Part shown: piece after piece, positions 34,604 to 42,354 of the stretch
Position numbering within the stretch: position 1 is the first letter of the stretch
Layout: every line of letters begins with the position of its first letter
Origin: Candidatus Nanosynbacter sp. HMT-352
Lineage (GTDB): Bacteria; Patescibacteriota; Saccharimonadia; Saccharimonadales; Saccharimonadaceae
Length of the DNA stretch: 64,000 bases
Direction of reading: 5' to 3'
Assembly (NCBI RefSeq): GCF_021222645.1
Contig: NZ_CP089520.1
Span: 558,001 to 622,000 of the forward strand
Notes under the pieces: model-generated
What the model saw: the letters and a program-made list of their open reading frames with translations, nothing else
The model's database searches: none
What the model was told of the DNA's origin: nothing
Program-made: the position numbers and the translations under genes

Positions 34604-35593
34604 TTACTTTGGAATGACTAGTATAAATTCTGCGCCAGCTGACGGCTTGCTTTTGATGCGAATAGTGTAACCGCAGCAATCCGCCAAGGTTTTAGCAATT
34701 GCCAGCCCCAAACCATAACCCGACGCGTCGGTCCGAGTCCGTGCTGCATCTGCACGATAAAATCTCTCGAAAATATGCTTTTGATCATTTGACGAAATGC
34801 CCGGTCCGTTATCTTTAACTATAAATTCCACAGAATTTTTATTCAGTCTGACCCAAATCTTCACCTCACCGACCTTTTGCGGCGCGTATTTAATAGCATT
34901 GTCCACCAAAATTGATAAAATCTGACGAACCGCATTTACTTGCAAAGTTACTTTTTGACCATCTGGAATATTACGAAAAATCTTAACTTGCTTTGCTTTT
35001 GCAACCTGAGAATATTGCCCTATGATTTCTTTAATAATTTCAGAAATATCAATTGACTCTGGACTGCCCAAAGCATTTTCCGACTTCGCCAAATCCAGCA
35101 ACGAATTGCTAAGGTTAGTCAGTTTTTTAATTTCCTCAACGTTTTGGCCCAAAACCTGACGAGCTTTTTCGTCGGTCAGCACACGCTTACGCATCGCTAT
35201 TTCATTGCTCAAAAGCAACGCTGCCAACGGAGTTCTTAGCTCGTGGCTAGCATTAGATACAAATTGGGCTTGCTGTTCAATTGACCGTTCAATTGGCGCC
35301 AGCGTTCTTCGTGCCAACACTAGGCTCAACCAATAGCCGAACACCAACATCGCACCATTTAACGCAATTAAAGATATTACCACCATTTCACGCGTTTCAT
35401 TGTCGCGTCGCTCTAACCGATGATGAAATTGATCTTCAATATCCGCAGATTGCTTAATATGATCGTCAGGTGGCAATTCTCGGTTAAGTTGCGTCGAGGT
35501 AACGGCATAAATAATTCCACTGAACAACACTGACAGCGTCATAATTACGGTCAAATAACTTAATGCTAATCGCTGGACGCGCTTCTGCTTCAC
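34604..35593 (-). CDS. Two-component sensor histidine kinase
   Basis: This 329-residue kinase has two membrane helices (about residues 10-30 and 70-92) flanking a short ~40-residue extracellular loop, so it probably senses through the membrane or a small ligand. The H-box FVSNASHELRTPLAAL, N-box LVDNAIKYAP, G1 VKDNGPGIS and G2 GYGLGLAIAK are all intact. No HAMP domain is obvious. It is paired with the response regulator at 35590 (4-nt overlap). The target genes are unknown; the adjacent APH-fold kinase and winged-helix gene are candidates. Confidence 0.92.
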   Translation of the reverse strand: MKQKRVQRLALSYLTVIMTLSVLFSGIIYAVTSTQLNRELPPDDHIKQSADIEDQFHHRLERRDNETREMVVISLIALNGAMLVFGYWLSLVLARRTLAPIERSIEQQAQFVSNASHELRTPLAALLLSNEIAMRKRVLTDEKARQVLGQNVEEIKKLTNLSNSLLDLAKSENALGSPESIDISEIIKEIIGQYSQVAKAKQVKIFRNIPDGQKVTLQVNAVRQILSILVDNAIKYAPQKVGEVKIWVRLNKNSVEFIVKDNGPGISSNDQKHIFERFYRADAARTRTDASGYGLGLAIAKTLADCCGYTIRIKSKPSAGAEFILVIPK

Positions 35594-36264
35594 AATTTTT
35601 CCTCCAATTTATAGCCAAAACCAGAAACCGTGTGAATTAATTTCGACTTAAACGGCTTATCAATTTTTCGTCGCAAAAACATAATAAATAACTCGACATT
35701 ATTCGGCAATACATCCGCATCAAAATCCCAAACGTGTGATATGATTTGTTCTTTTGATAAAACCTTACCTTTATTTCGCATTAAATATTCCAGAACACCA
35801 TATTCCTTAGCGGTCAAGTTAATCTCCTGAGAAGCTCGCGTAACTTTTTTCAGACTTGGATCAAGTTTCAAATCCCCTACCTGAAGAATTTCCTCTAATT
35901 TCTCATTCGGTCTACGAAGTAGCGCCCTTATGCGGGCCAATAGTACATCAAAGCTAAACGGCTTAGCCAAATAATCATCAGCACCGGTATCCAAACCTTC
36001 AACAATATCACGTTCTGCATCACGCGCAGTCAACATTAAAATCGGCGTTTTATTACCGTCATTCCTCAGGGCTCGACAAACTTCATAGCCATTCATTCCT
36101 GGTAACATTATGTCCAAAATAATAACATCATATTCATCGGCGACAGCGGTTCGATAGCCTTCACTGCCATCGTGTGCTACATCAACCGCGTAAGACTCAT
36201 CCTCTAAGCCTTCTTTTAACAGTCGAGAAATTGCAATATCATCTTCAATTAATAAAATTCTCAC
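35590..36264 (-). CDS. OmpR/PhoB-family response regulator
   Basis: This 224-residue protein has a receiver domain with acidic pair EDD (residues 7-9), phospho-acceptor Asp in VIILDIMLPGMNG (about residue 51) and Lys in YLAKPFSF, then a winged-helix DNA-binding domain (INLTAKEYGVLEYLM, VHTVSGFGYKL). It starts at GTG 36264, with TATAAT at 36272-36277 predicting a leader of about 1 nt. It is the first gene of the two-component pair. Confidence 0.93.
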   Translation of the reverse strand: MRILLIEDDIAISRLLKEGLEDESYAVDVAHDGSEGYRTAVADEYDVIILDIMLPGMNGYEVCRALRNDGNKTPILMLTARDAERDIVEGLDTGADDYLAKPFSFDVLLARIRALLRRPNEKLEEILQVGDLKLDPSLKKVTRASQEINLTAKEYGVLEYLMRNKGKVLSKEQIISHVWDFDADVLPNNVELFIMFLRRKIDKPFKSKLIHTVSGFGYKLEEKL

Positions 36265-36271
36265 ATTTACT

Positions 36272-36277
36272 ATTATA
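36272..36277 (-). promoter_or_regulatory. -10 box, near-leaderless promoter of the response regulator
   Basis: TATAAT predicts +1 at about 36265, 1 nt before the GTG start at 36264. No Shine-Dalgarno site is present. Confidence 0.5.
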
Positions 36278-36302
36278 AATCCTTCTCATTTTACCAGCAA
36301 TA

Positions 36303-36581
36303 TTACACCGTCATAGCCATCGCTTGAGCTTCTGGCCAAATTCGTTGAACCAAACGTTTACCTCGTACCGTCAGCTTCACCCAAGCATCACCATACGCCT
36401 GATCAATTGCCATTAATCCTTTACGTCGCAGATCCACCAGAACATTCATTGCCGTTCGCCGCGATAGACCAACCTGCCCAGCTAGAATCGTAGCATCGTC
36501 GCCACCATCTTCATATACTTGTTGTAAAATTAACGCCTCATTTGTTGTTAAATTAACTTCTTTTGCTTGAATCTTGTTCAT
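36303..36581 (-). CDS. MarR-like winged-helix transcriptional regulator
   Basis: This ~92-residue protein is essentially one winged-helix domain: LTTNEALILQQVYEDGG, the recognition-helix region AGQVGLSRRTAMNVLVDLRRKGLM and a wing VKLTVRGKRLVQ. The ATG at 36581, preceded by AAAGGA, is preferred to ATG 36614. It sits next to the two-component system but is separated by 38 nt and may be independent. Effector and targets are unknown. Confidence 0.75.
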   Translation of the reverse strand: MNKIQAKEVNLTTNEALILQQVYEDGGDDATILAGQVGLSRRTAMNVLVDLRRKGLMAIDQAYGDAWVKLTVRGKRLVQRIWPEAQAMAMTV

Positions 36582-36684
36582 AACAATCCTTTCTTCTGTT
36601 GATAGTAGCTTCATAATAAATAAGAAAACTTTAATTTTGCTGTAAATTGATTAAGTTTGCTTTTATTTTTATTGTGCTTGTTGT

Positions 36685-36717
36685 TATAATTGGCATCTAG
36701 TATTAAATTTAGGGGAG
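36685..36717 (+). promoter_or_regulatory. -10 box and ribosome binding site of GH16 gene 1
   Basis: TATAAT (36685-36690) and AGGGGAG (36711-36717) define a ~24-nt leader. The TTGTTATA-T core is shared with the promoter of the second GH16 gene at 38112-38120. Confidence 0.55.
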
Positions 36718-36720
36718 TGT

Positions 36721-37968
36721 ATGTTAATAAGAAAACGCTTTTTAAATACAAAAGTTAAAATATTAACCGGCATAATGATAGCTGGATTAGTTATCAGTGG
36801 ATCACTACTTACCTTGCCAACTGGACAAGCTAAAAGTGTCGTCAGTGATGATTATCCACTAAATGATAGTGCTCATTGGAACACAGAACCTATTTGGCGC
36901 GACGAGTTTGACGGCACATCATTAGACAGAGAATCCTGGAAAGTGCGCAGTGGTGGATGGGGCGCAAATCATGTTCAAAGTTGCTATAGAGACAGAGAAG
37001 AGAATGTCAATGTCAAAAACGGCAACCTAAATATAGTTGGACTATACAAGCCGGGCGAAAAGTGTAGTGGCAATGAAAAAAGCGGCAATTTCACCTCTGG
37101 ATTCGTAGAAACGAAGGGCAAAAAATTTTGGACCTACGGATATATTGAAGCTCGTATAAAAATGCCAAATAATAAGAGTACTTGGCCAGCATTTTGGATG
37201 AGTCCTAACGAATCTGCGTACGGTAGTTGGCCTCGCAGTGGTGAAATTGACATCGTAGAGACTAAGGGTTCTAACTTAGATTACGCGGCAGCAGATGCAC
37301 ACTGGGGAATCTCGCCAGGATACAAGAAGCATGCTCAAGGTAAAAAATTACCAGCTGGATTTAAAGACACCACTCAGTGGCACACTTACGGAGTAAAATG
37401 GACTGAAGGAAAATTGGAATATTACATTGACGGCGTGAAATTCCATACAATCAACAGATTTAGTCAGCCAAATGCGGCAAATACACCTTATGGTCCGTTT
37501 GACAAGCCATTCTTCCTACGACTCAACTTGGCAATCGGCGGCGACTATATTGATGGCAATGGTAGCAAGTGGTCAAACGCCTACAACGCTCTAGCTGAAC
37601 ACCCAGAGTCATTCCCGGCAACTATGTCAATTGACTACATTCGCATATACGAAAGGCGAACAGCCAAGGAAGTCAACGTGCCAGATAATAATTTACGTGC
37701 TCAACTTAATAAAAAATTAGCTATAGAACTTAATACTAATCGTAAAGACGATCAAAAAATTACTGACGTAGAGTTGGAAAAATTGACAGATCTTAACTTA
37801 GATGCAGCTGACGACATATCAGAAGCAGAAAAAATTCATGATCTAACAGGATTAGAGGCTGCTAATAATCTTAAGTCTCTATCCCTTAAAAATAACTCTG
37901 TCTTTGATCTAAGAGCACTCTCTAATATCAAGTCTCTAAAATCAATAAGCCTAACAATTAATCGCTAA
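36721..37968 (+). CDS. Secreted GH16 glucanase with short leucine-rich-repeat tail, no anchor
   Basis: This 415-residue protein has a signal peptide (MLIRKRFLN, hydrophobic to about residue 38) and a GH16 beta-glucanase domain (about residues 50-315). The catalytic motif GEIDIVE has its acids at E175, D177 and E180, and ARIKMPNNKSTWPAFWMSP is typical of laminarinase-like GH16. It ends after a degraded leucine-rich repeat region (LTDLNLD, LKSLSLKNNS). The Pro-Gln linker and anchor of its paralog at 38156 are absent, so it would be released. The substrate is probably a beta-1,3 or mixed glucan (inference). Confidence 0.88.
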   Translation: MLIRKRFLNTKVKILTGIMIAGLVISGSLLTLPTGQAKSVVSDDYPLNDSAHWNTEPIWRDEFDGTSLDRESWKVRSGGWGANHVQSCYRDREENVNVKNGNLNIVGLYKPGEKCSGNEKSGNFTSGFVETKGKKFWTYGYIEARIKMPNNKSTWPAFWMSPNESAYGSWPRSGEIDIVETKGSNLDYAAADAHWGISPGYKKHAQGKKLPAGFKDTTQWHTYGVKWTEGKLEYYIDGVKFHTINRFSQPNAANTPYGPFDKPFFLRLNLAIGGDYIDGNGSKWSNAYNALAEHPESFPATMSIDYIRIYERRTAKEVNVPDNNLRAQLNKKLAIELNTNRKDDQKITDVELEKLTDLNLDAADDISEAEKIHDLTGLEAANNLKSLSLKNNSVFDLRALSNIKSLKSISLTINR

Positions 37969-37987
37969 TTAGCTTAGGCGCTTACAG

Positions 37988-38023
37988 AAAAATTGTCATC
38001 TCATTATGGGGTGGCAATTTTTT
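37988..38023 (+). terminator. Terminator of GH16 gene 1
   Basis: An 11-bp stem with two G-U pairs (AAATTGTCATC with GGTGGCAATTT) is followed by a T-rich tract. It is homologous to the terminator after the second GH16 gene. Confidence 0.75.
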
Positions 38024-38114
38024 ATTTCAACCTGAAACTTTAGTATTCGACACCTCTATAATTCTGTTGTTAAAATAACTATACACTAAGCTTTACTTTT
38101 ATTCCGCTTATTGT

Positions 38115-38148
38115 TATAGTGATGTTAAATATCAAAATATTGGGAGAG
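38115..38148 (+). promoter_or_regulatory. -10 box and ribosome binding site of GH16 gene 2
   Basis: TATAGT (38115-38120) and GGGAGAG (from 38142) resemble the corresponding elements of the first GH16 gene, showing that the duplication included the promoter. Confidence 0.5.
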
Positions 38149-38155
38149 ATAAAAA

Positions 38156-39922
38156 ATGTTAATAAAAAAACGTTTTTTGAATACAAGACTTAAGGCGGTA
38201 GCTGGATTAATGACCGCTGCAGTTATTATCGGTGGGTCGTTAGTCGCCCTGCCTATAGATAACGCTAAAGGCGCAGGAAGTCCATATCCGCCAACAGATA
38301 GTGAATACGAGAAAGTTTGGTCAGATGAGTTTAATGGAGATTCATTAGACACGAATGTATGGTCTCCATACGTAGGAGGATGGAATGCTAGTGCGGTTCA
38401 AGGGTGCTATAAAGATTCCCCAGAAAACATAAACGTTAGCGGAGGCAGCTTAAATCTAATTGGTCTACATAAGCCAGGTATAACCTGCAATAAGGGCAAA
38501 AATAAAGATTTTACTTCTGGATTTGTAGAAACAAAGGATAAAAAAGCCTGGACTTACGGATACTTTGAAGCTCGTATAAAAATGCCAAATAATAAGAGTA
38601 CTTGGCCAGCATTTTGGATGAGTCCTAACGAAAAAAGATACGGTGATGGATGGCCTATGAATGGCGAAATCGACATCGTAGAGACAAAAGGTTCTGATTT
38701 GGATTATGCTGCCGCAGATGCACACTGGGGAAAGTCCACAACTAATAAAATGCACAAGAATAGCCACAAAACAGATCTACCTGCGGGCTTTTCAAATACC
38801 ACCGACTGGCATACATATGGAGTAAAATGGACTGAAGGAAAATTGGAATATTTTATTGACGGAAAGAGCTATCACACGGTCGAAGGGTTTGGTCAACCAA
38901 ATGCCGCAAACACACCACACGGACCATTTGACGTACCATTCTTCTTGCGACTAAACATGGCAATTGGTGGAAATTATATCGACGGTCCTGGCGGCAAGTG
39001 GTCCAATGCTTACAATGTAGTAGCAGAAGAACCAAGTACATTCCCAGCAACTATGTCAGTCGACTACGTTCGTGTATATCAAAAGCGAGAACCTAAAGAG
39101 GTTGAATTAAAAGATACGGAACTGCGCAAGTTGCTCAATGAAAAACTAGGAGAAAAACTTGGTACAACTCGTGCAACAGATCAAAAAATTACTGACGTAG
39201 AGCTGGAAAAATTGACAGATCTTAACCTGGACAATTCAAACATTACCAGCCTAACCGGAATAGAAGCTGCCAAAAACCTTAAGAATTTGTCATTAAACCA
39301 TAACTCAATCTCAAACCTAAGCCCACTAGCTGGACTAACCTCTCTAAAGACTCTGTCACTTAAAGAAAACAAGATTACAGATATAAGCCCACTGGCTGGA
39401 CTGACTTCCCTAACTTCACTAAATCTTGAAGATCAGCAGCCTAGTATTAAACCTACCGACAAATCATTTGCTTCACCATTGAAAGGTTTGACAGGAAGCG
39501 TAATTCCCGTGACCAACTCAGCAGACGTTATTAACAGCACGGCAACTCCTGGAAATATTCAGCTAATATCACTGCCAGCAAACGGAGCATCCCCTATCCT
39601 GAATACCTCTTGGACCAGAAGCGTAACACTCGGAACAGCTTCAGCTACATTTAGCGGTACTCTGGCTATTGACACATCAGCAATCCCTAGGGCAGCACAG
39701 CCTCAACCTCAACCTCAGCCACAGCCTCAGCCTCAGCCACAGCCACAGCCACAGCCTCAACCTCAACCTCAGCCTGGAAATCCGTCAGCTGCCGCTCATA
39801 ATCCAGCTAATAAGCCTCAGAATACTGTAAGTGGTCTACTCGCAAACACAGGATTTAATGTCTTCTTAGGTGTTATCGCCACTCTAGCATTAGTTGCTGC
39901 AGGACTATTAATTCTACGATAA
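38156..39922 (+). CDS. Surface-anchored GH16 glucanase with leucine-rich repeats, Pro-Gln linker and LANTG sorting signal
   Basis: This 588-residue protein has a signal peptide, a GH16 domain (about residues 45-315, catalytic GEIDIVE with E171, D173, E176), about four leucine-rich repeats (about residues 345-435, repeated SPLAGLTSL), a beta-rich segment, 13 Gln-Pro dipeptides (residues 515-540) and a C-terminal L562-A-N-T-G566 followed by a hydrophobic segment and a final Arg. LAxTG is the motif of actinobacterial class E sortases, so wall or surface anchoring is likely. The LRRs may give adhesion or substrate binding. It shares a 68-bp identical stretch with the upstream paralog. Confidence 0.9.
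   Translation: MLIKKRFLNTRLKAVAGLMTAAVIIGGSLVALPIDNAKGAGSPYPPTDSEYEKVWSDEFNGDSLDTNVWSPYVGGWNASAVQGCYKDSPENINVSGGSLNLIGLHKPGITCNKGKNKDFTSGFVETKDKKAWTYGYFEARIKMPNNKSTWPAFWMSPNEKRYGDGWPMNGEIDIVETKGSDLDYAAADAHWGKSTTNKMHKNSHKTDLPAGFSNTTDWHTYGVKWTEGKLEYFIDGKSYHTVEGFGQPNAANTPHGPFDVPFFLRLNMAIGGNYIDGPGGKWSNAYNVVAEEPSTFPATMSVDYVRVYQKREPKEVELKDTELRKLLNEKLGEKLGTTRATDQKITDVELEKLTDLNLDNSNITSLTGIEAAKNLKNLSLNHNSISNLSPLAGLTSLKTLSLKENKITDISPLAGLTSLTSLNLEDQQPSIKPTDKSFASPLKGLTGSVIPVTNSADVINSTATPGNIQLISLPANGASPILNTSWTRSVTLGTASATFSGTLAIDTSAIPRAAQPQPQPQPQPQPQPQPQPQPQPQPQPGNPSAAAHNPANKPQNTVSGLLANTGFNVFLGVIATLALVAAGLLILR
39698..39775 (+). repeat. Hexanucleotide repeat encoding (Gln-Pro)13
   Basis: Thirteen imperfect CAGCCN hexamers form a 78-bp in-frame tract. 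Slippage by whole units would change only the length of the linker between the repeats and the anchor. Confidence 0.9.
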
Positions 39923-39935
39923 CCTGCAACTACAT

Positions 39936-39972
39936 AAAATTGCCACCCCGTGATGAGGTGGTAATTTTTTTA
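39936..39972 (+). terminator. Terminator of GH16 gene 2
   Basis: The stem AAATTGCCACC/GGTGGTAATTT (39937-39947 with 39957-39967) is followed by a T tract. Confidence 0.85.
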
Positions 39973-39995
39973 TTGAGAAGTTGGCTTTTATTGTT

Positions 39996-40373
39996 TTACA
40001 TACCATCAAAGACTAATAAAACTACATCGCCATCTACGCCATTAACACCCAACTCTATAAACCTCATCAAATCATCTATCTGCTTAACAATGTCAACCTC
40101 TTGTCTCTCTTCCGCTAACTTTCGTATCTCTGGCAATTCATTCTCTACTAGCCGAACATATGAGTAGCCGTCTACAGCAGTGTGTCTATAAAGATCAATA
40201 TGCGCAATCACTGGAAATCGCTGCTCAAAATCTTCAGCGCTCTCCGCCGAAATTGTAGCAAAGTTAAAAATATCCTTTAAATCATTACTCTTTGGACCGC
40301 TCTTAAAATCATCCCGTAAACATTGACTAGAAAGAAATCTAGCCCACATGCCATCACAATAAGTGTTATTCAT
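39996..40373 (-). CDS. Hypothetical protein
   Basis: This ~125-residue soluble protein is not recognised. It has two N-terminal cysteines (NNTYCDGM and SSQCLRDD), a central FPVIAHIDLYRHTAVDGYSYVRLVENELPEIRK and an acidic C-terminus (VDGDVVLLVFDGM). It starts at ATG 40373 or ATG 40379; GATAAT just upstream would favour a leaderless 40373 start. It converges with the GH16 gene and precedes tRNA-Asn. Codon use is like the neighbours, so it is probably real. Confidence 0.55.
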   Translation of the reverse strand: MNNTYCDGMWARFLSSQCLRDDFKSGPKSNDLKDIFNFATISAESAEDFEQRFPVIAHIDLYRHTAVDGYSYVRLVENELPEIRKLAEERQEVDIVKQIDDLMRFIELGVNGVDGDVVLLVFDGM

Positions 40374-40473
40374 GGTCATTATTATCTCATCTATTCCGCG
40401 TTATTAGAAATATATAACTGCAAAGACAATAAAAAGACCTCAACTATACTTGTTGAAGTCTTAAAATTCGATT

Positions 40474-40548
40474 TGGCTCCGGCAGCTGGGCTCGAACCAG
40501 CGACCTATTGGTTAACAGCCAACCGCTCTACCACTGAGCTATGCCGGA
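40474..40548 (-). tRNA. tRNA-Asn (GTT)
   Basis: The minus strand folds as a cloverleaf: acceptor TCCGGCA/TGCCGGA, D-arm AGCTCAGTGGTAGAGC, anticodon loop CTGTTAA (anticodon GTT), T-arm GGTTCGAGCCC, discriminator G and encoded CCA (40474-40476). Confidence 0.96.
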
Positions 40549-40589
40549 ATATGTCTTGTATTATAGCGAGTTTTTGAATAGTTGTAAAG

Positions 40590-40922
40590 TTACTGACGGA
40601 CAATTTCCAATGCTTTTTTTAAAATCTCCACTTCCGAGCGTGATTTTTCGTCGTCTTTTACTTCTCTCTTCTTAATTTCTTTCGCTAAATTCTGCCACCA
40701 AACTTCTTTTTTCTCACTACTCAGCGTCAAAGATCTAACTTCGCCATCCTGCTTCTCTAAAAATCCCGCAGCCACCAAATTATCAACATGTTTTGCCACT
40801 GTTGATACGGATTTATAGCCCAAAGCGCGCATAATTTCCCGAAGCGTCGGACTATAGCCATTGCCCTTTATAAATCCATCGATAAAATCCAACATTATTT
40901 TTTGCTTTTTCGTCAGTTTCAT
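40590..40922 (-). CDS. LexA-type DNA-binding domain protein lacking the autoprotease domain
   Basis: This 110-residue protein matches the LexA N-terminal winged-helix domain (KLTKKQKIMLDFIDGFIKGN, YSPTLREIMRALGYKSVSTVAKHVDNL, GFLEK). It then continues as a charged helical tail (KKEVWWQNLAKEIKKREVKDDEK) instead of the S24 peptidase with its Ser/Lys dyad. It therefore cannot be inactivated by RecA-stimulated self-cleavage. The start at ATG 40922 is supported by TATACT ending 6 nt upstream; an upstream ATG at 40940 is rejected. It is divergent from the O-antigen-ligase-like gene, with promoters only 10 nt apart, so it may regulate that gene. Confidence 0.82.
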   Translation of the reverse strand: MKLTKKQKIMLDFIDGFIKGNGYSPTLREIMRALGYKSVSTVAKHVDNLVAAGFLEKQDGEVRSLTLSSEKKEVWWQNLAKEIKKREVKDDEKSRSEVEILKKALEIVRQ

Positions 40923-40928
40923 ATCTAA

Positions 40929-40934
40929 AGTATA
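40929..40934 (-). promoter_or_regulatory. -10 box, leaderless promoter of the LexA-like gene
   Basis: TATACT ends 6 nt before the ATG at 40922, placing +1 on the start codon. It lies 10 nt from the divergent -10 box of the neighbouring gene. Confidence 0.6.
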
Positions 40935-40944
40935 CACCATACGC

Positions 40945-40950
40945 TATACT
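40945..40950 (+). promoter_or_regulatory. -10 box, leaderless promoter of the O-antigen-ligase-like operon
   Basis: TATACT ends 6 nt before the ATG at 40957, placing +1 on the start codon. Confidence 0.6.
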
Positions 40951-40956
40951 TAAAAT

Positions 40957-42354
40957 ATGGTAAAAAAATACATTAACGACGTTCGATTCTGGCTTCTGGC
41001 TATTATTATTTTTGGCGACGGCTTCGCCCTGCACCCCAGTGTCGGCTTATCAATTCTGGATTTTCCGTCACTGCGGGTAGGATTATATCAAATCGTTGCC
41101 ATAATCCTACTATTATTTTCTTTGCCATTACTACTTAAAAAACGCCAAGAATTGTTAAAAAACCGATGGCTAATCGGCGGACTTTTGGCAATTTTTATCG
41201 CCATTACCGTCGGCGTATTTTTCGCAGAAGCACGCCTGCGCACCGCGTTATATTCATTATCGCTATTATTCTTACTCGCCGTCGGATTATCTGCTGGCTT
41301 AATTTACGGCGAATTGTCAAAATCAGAAAAACACAAACTCATCATAATCGGACTATGGAGCGGACTAGTTTTTGGGATTTTAGCGATTATTCAGCTCATC
41401 GTCGCCACTTTTGAGCCAACAGGATTTGGTACGCTTTGCGCTGGCTGTAAAGCCGACGTTTTTGGATTTCCACGAATCAATTTATTCGCCGCCGAACCGC
41501 AATTCTTCGCCAATTCTCTACTTCCAGCATTTTTCCTTGCGCTCTTTCAATCAAAATCTCGCCTAGCCAAATTTAGCCTATTTTTCACAACCATTGCCAT
41601 ATCTTTAACATTCTCCCGTGGCGGATTTTTAGCAATTTTTATCGCCATCACAGCCTTATTGATAATCGCTTTCGTAAAACGAATTGACGTATCTTTTGTG
41701 CGTAAAAAACTTCCAATCATCTTCGCTGGATTATTACTCGGATTCGCCTTATTGTTCTCATCAGCCAACATTAAATACGCCAATACGCCCTTCATCGCAC
41801 ACAATACCTTCGTCAGTATGGTCGATCAATTATCTCTCGGGAAAATTAAGATTCCGCAAAAATCCGTCGCCAAAAATCCATCACCAAAACCCGCCGAAAA
41901 CGTTCCGTCAAGCAACAATTCTTTCCAGCCCGCCGGTTTTGTTGAAGCTTCCGCCAACGACAGACTTAGCGCTAGTGACCTGGCCGTAAAATCCTGGCTA
42001 TCATCGCCACGAACGTTCTTCTTCGGCGTCGGGCTCGGCAACCTTGGAAATTTCATCCAAAAACACCTTCACGTAAACGTCCCAGCGGACCAAACAGTCT
42101 ACGTTTTTTACATATTATTGCTCAGCGGCTTAGGAATTGTTGGACTATTTACTCTTCTAATCGCCCCATTGACGATTACATTTTTTGCCATAAAAAATAT
42201 CCGTAAAATTAAAGCTCAATTTATCTTATCTCTAACCATCGCGATGTTTGTGCATTTCTGGTTTTTTGGCAGTTTTATAAATACGATTCATTGTTTTGCT
42301 ATAATCGGCATATTTTTGTATAATTACCCCAGAGATTATGCGGAAAAAGTCTGA
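40957..42354 (+). CDS. O-antigen ligase/polymerase-like (WaaL/Wzy family) membrane protein
   Basis: This 465-residue membrane protein has about 11 hydrophobic segments. A large non-membrane loop (about residues 285-360, Pro/Ser/Asn-rich then LGVGLGNLGNFIQKHL) matches the periplasmic loop of Wzy_C-domain proteins. Such proteins polymerise repeat units or attach polymer to an acceptor. It opens an operon with the initiating sugar transferase (17-nt overlap) and two GT4 genes. Because the region also encodes an ABC exporter, attachment to an envelope acceptor may be the likelier task (inference). Confidence 0.82.
   Translation: MVKKYINDVRFWLLAIIIFGDGFALHPSVGLSILDFPSLRVGLYQIVAIILLLFSLPLLLKKRQELLKNRWLIGGLLAIFIAITVGVFFAEARLRTALYSLSLLFLLAVGLSAGLIYGELSKSEKHKLIIIGLWSGLVFGILAIIQLIVATFEPTGFGTLCAGCKADVFGFPRINLFAAEPQFFANSLLPAFFLALFQSKSRLAKFSLFFTTIAISLTFSRGGFLAIFIAITALLIIAFVKRIDVSFVRKKLPIIFAGLLLGFALLFSSANIKYANTPFIAHNTFVSMVDQLSLGKIKIPQKSVAKNPSPKPAENVPSSNNSFQPAGFVEASANDRLSASDLAVKSWLSSPRTFFFGVGLGNLGNFIQKHLHVNVPADQTVYVFYILLLSGLGIVGLFTLLIAPLTITFFAIKNIRKIKAQFILSLTIAMFVHFWFFGSFINTIHCFAIIGIFLYNYPRDYAEKV

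Noticed and set aside
36721..37968. First GH16 gene as a frameshifted pseudogene of the second
   Set aside because: The GH16 domain and catalytic residues are intact, it has its own promoter and terminator, and no linker or anchor remnant lies between its stop and the terminator.
39698..39775. Regular repeat that could suggest a CRISPR array
   Set aside because: Units are 6 bp with no spacers and encode Gln-Pro in frame within a gene.
40323..40577. Plus-strand open frame over 40323-40577
   Set aside because: It runs antisense through tRNA-Asn; the LAPAAGLEPATYWLT-like translation is a well-known tRNA artefact.
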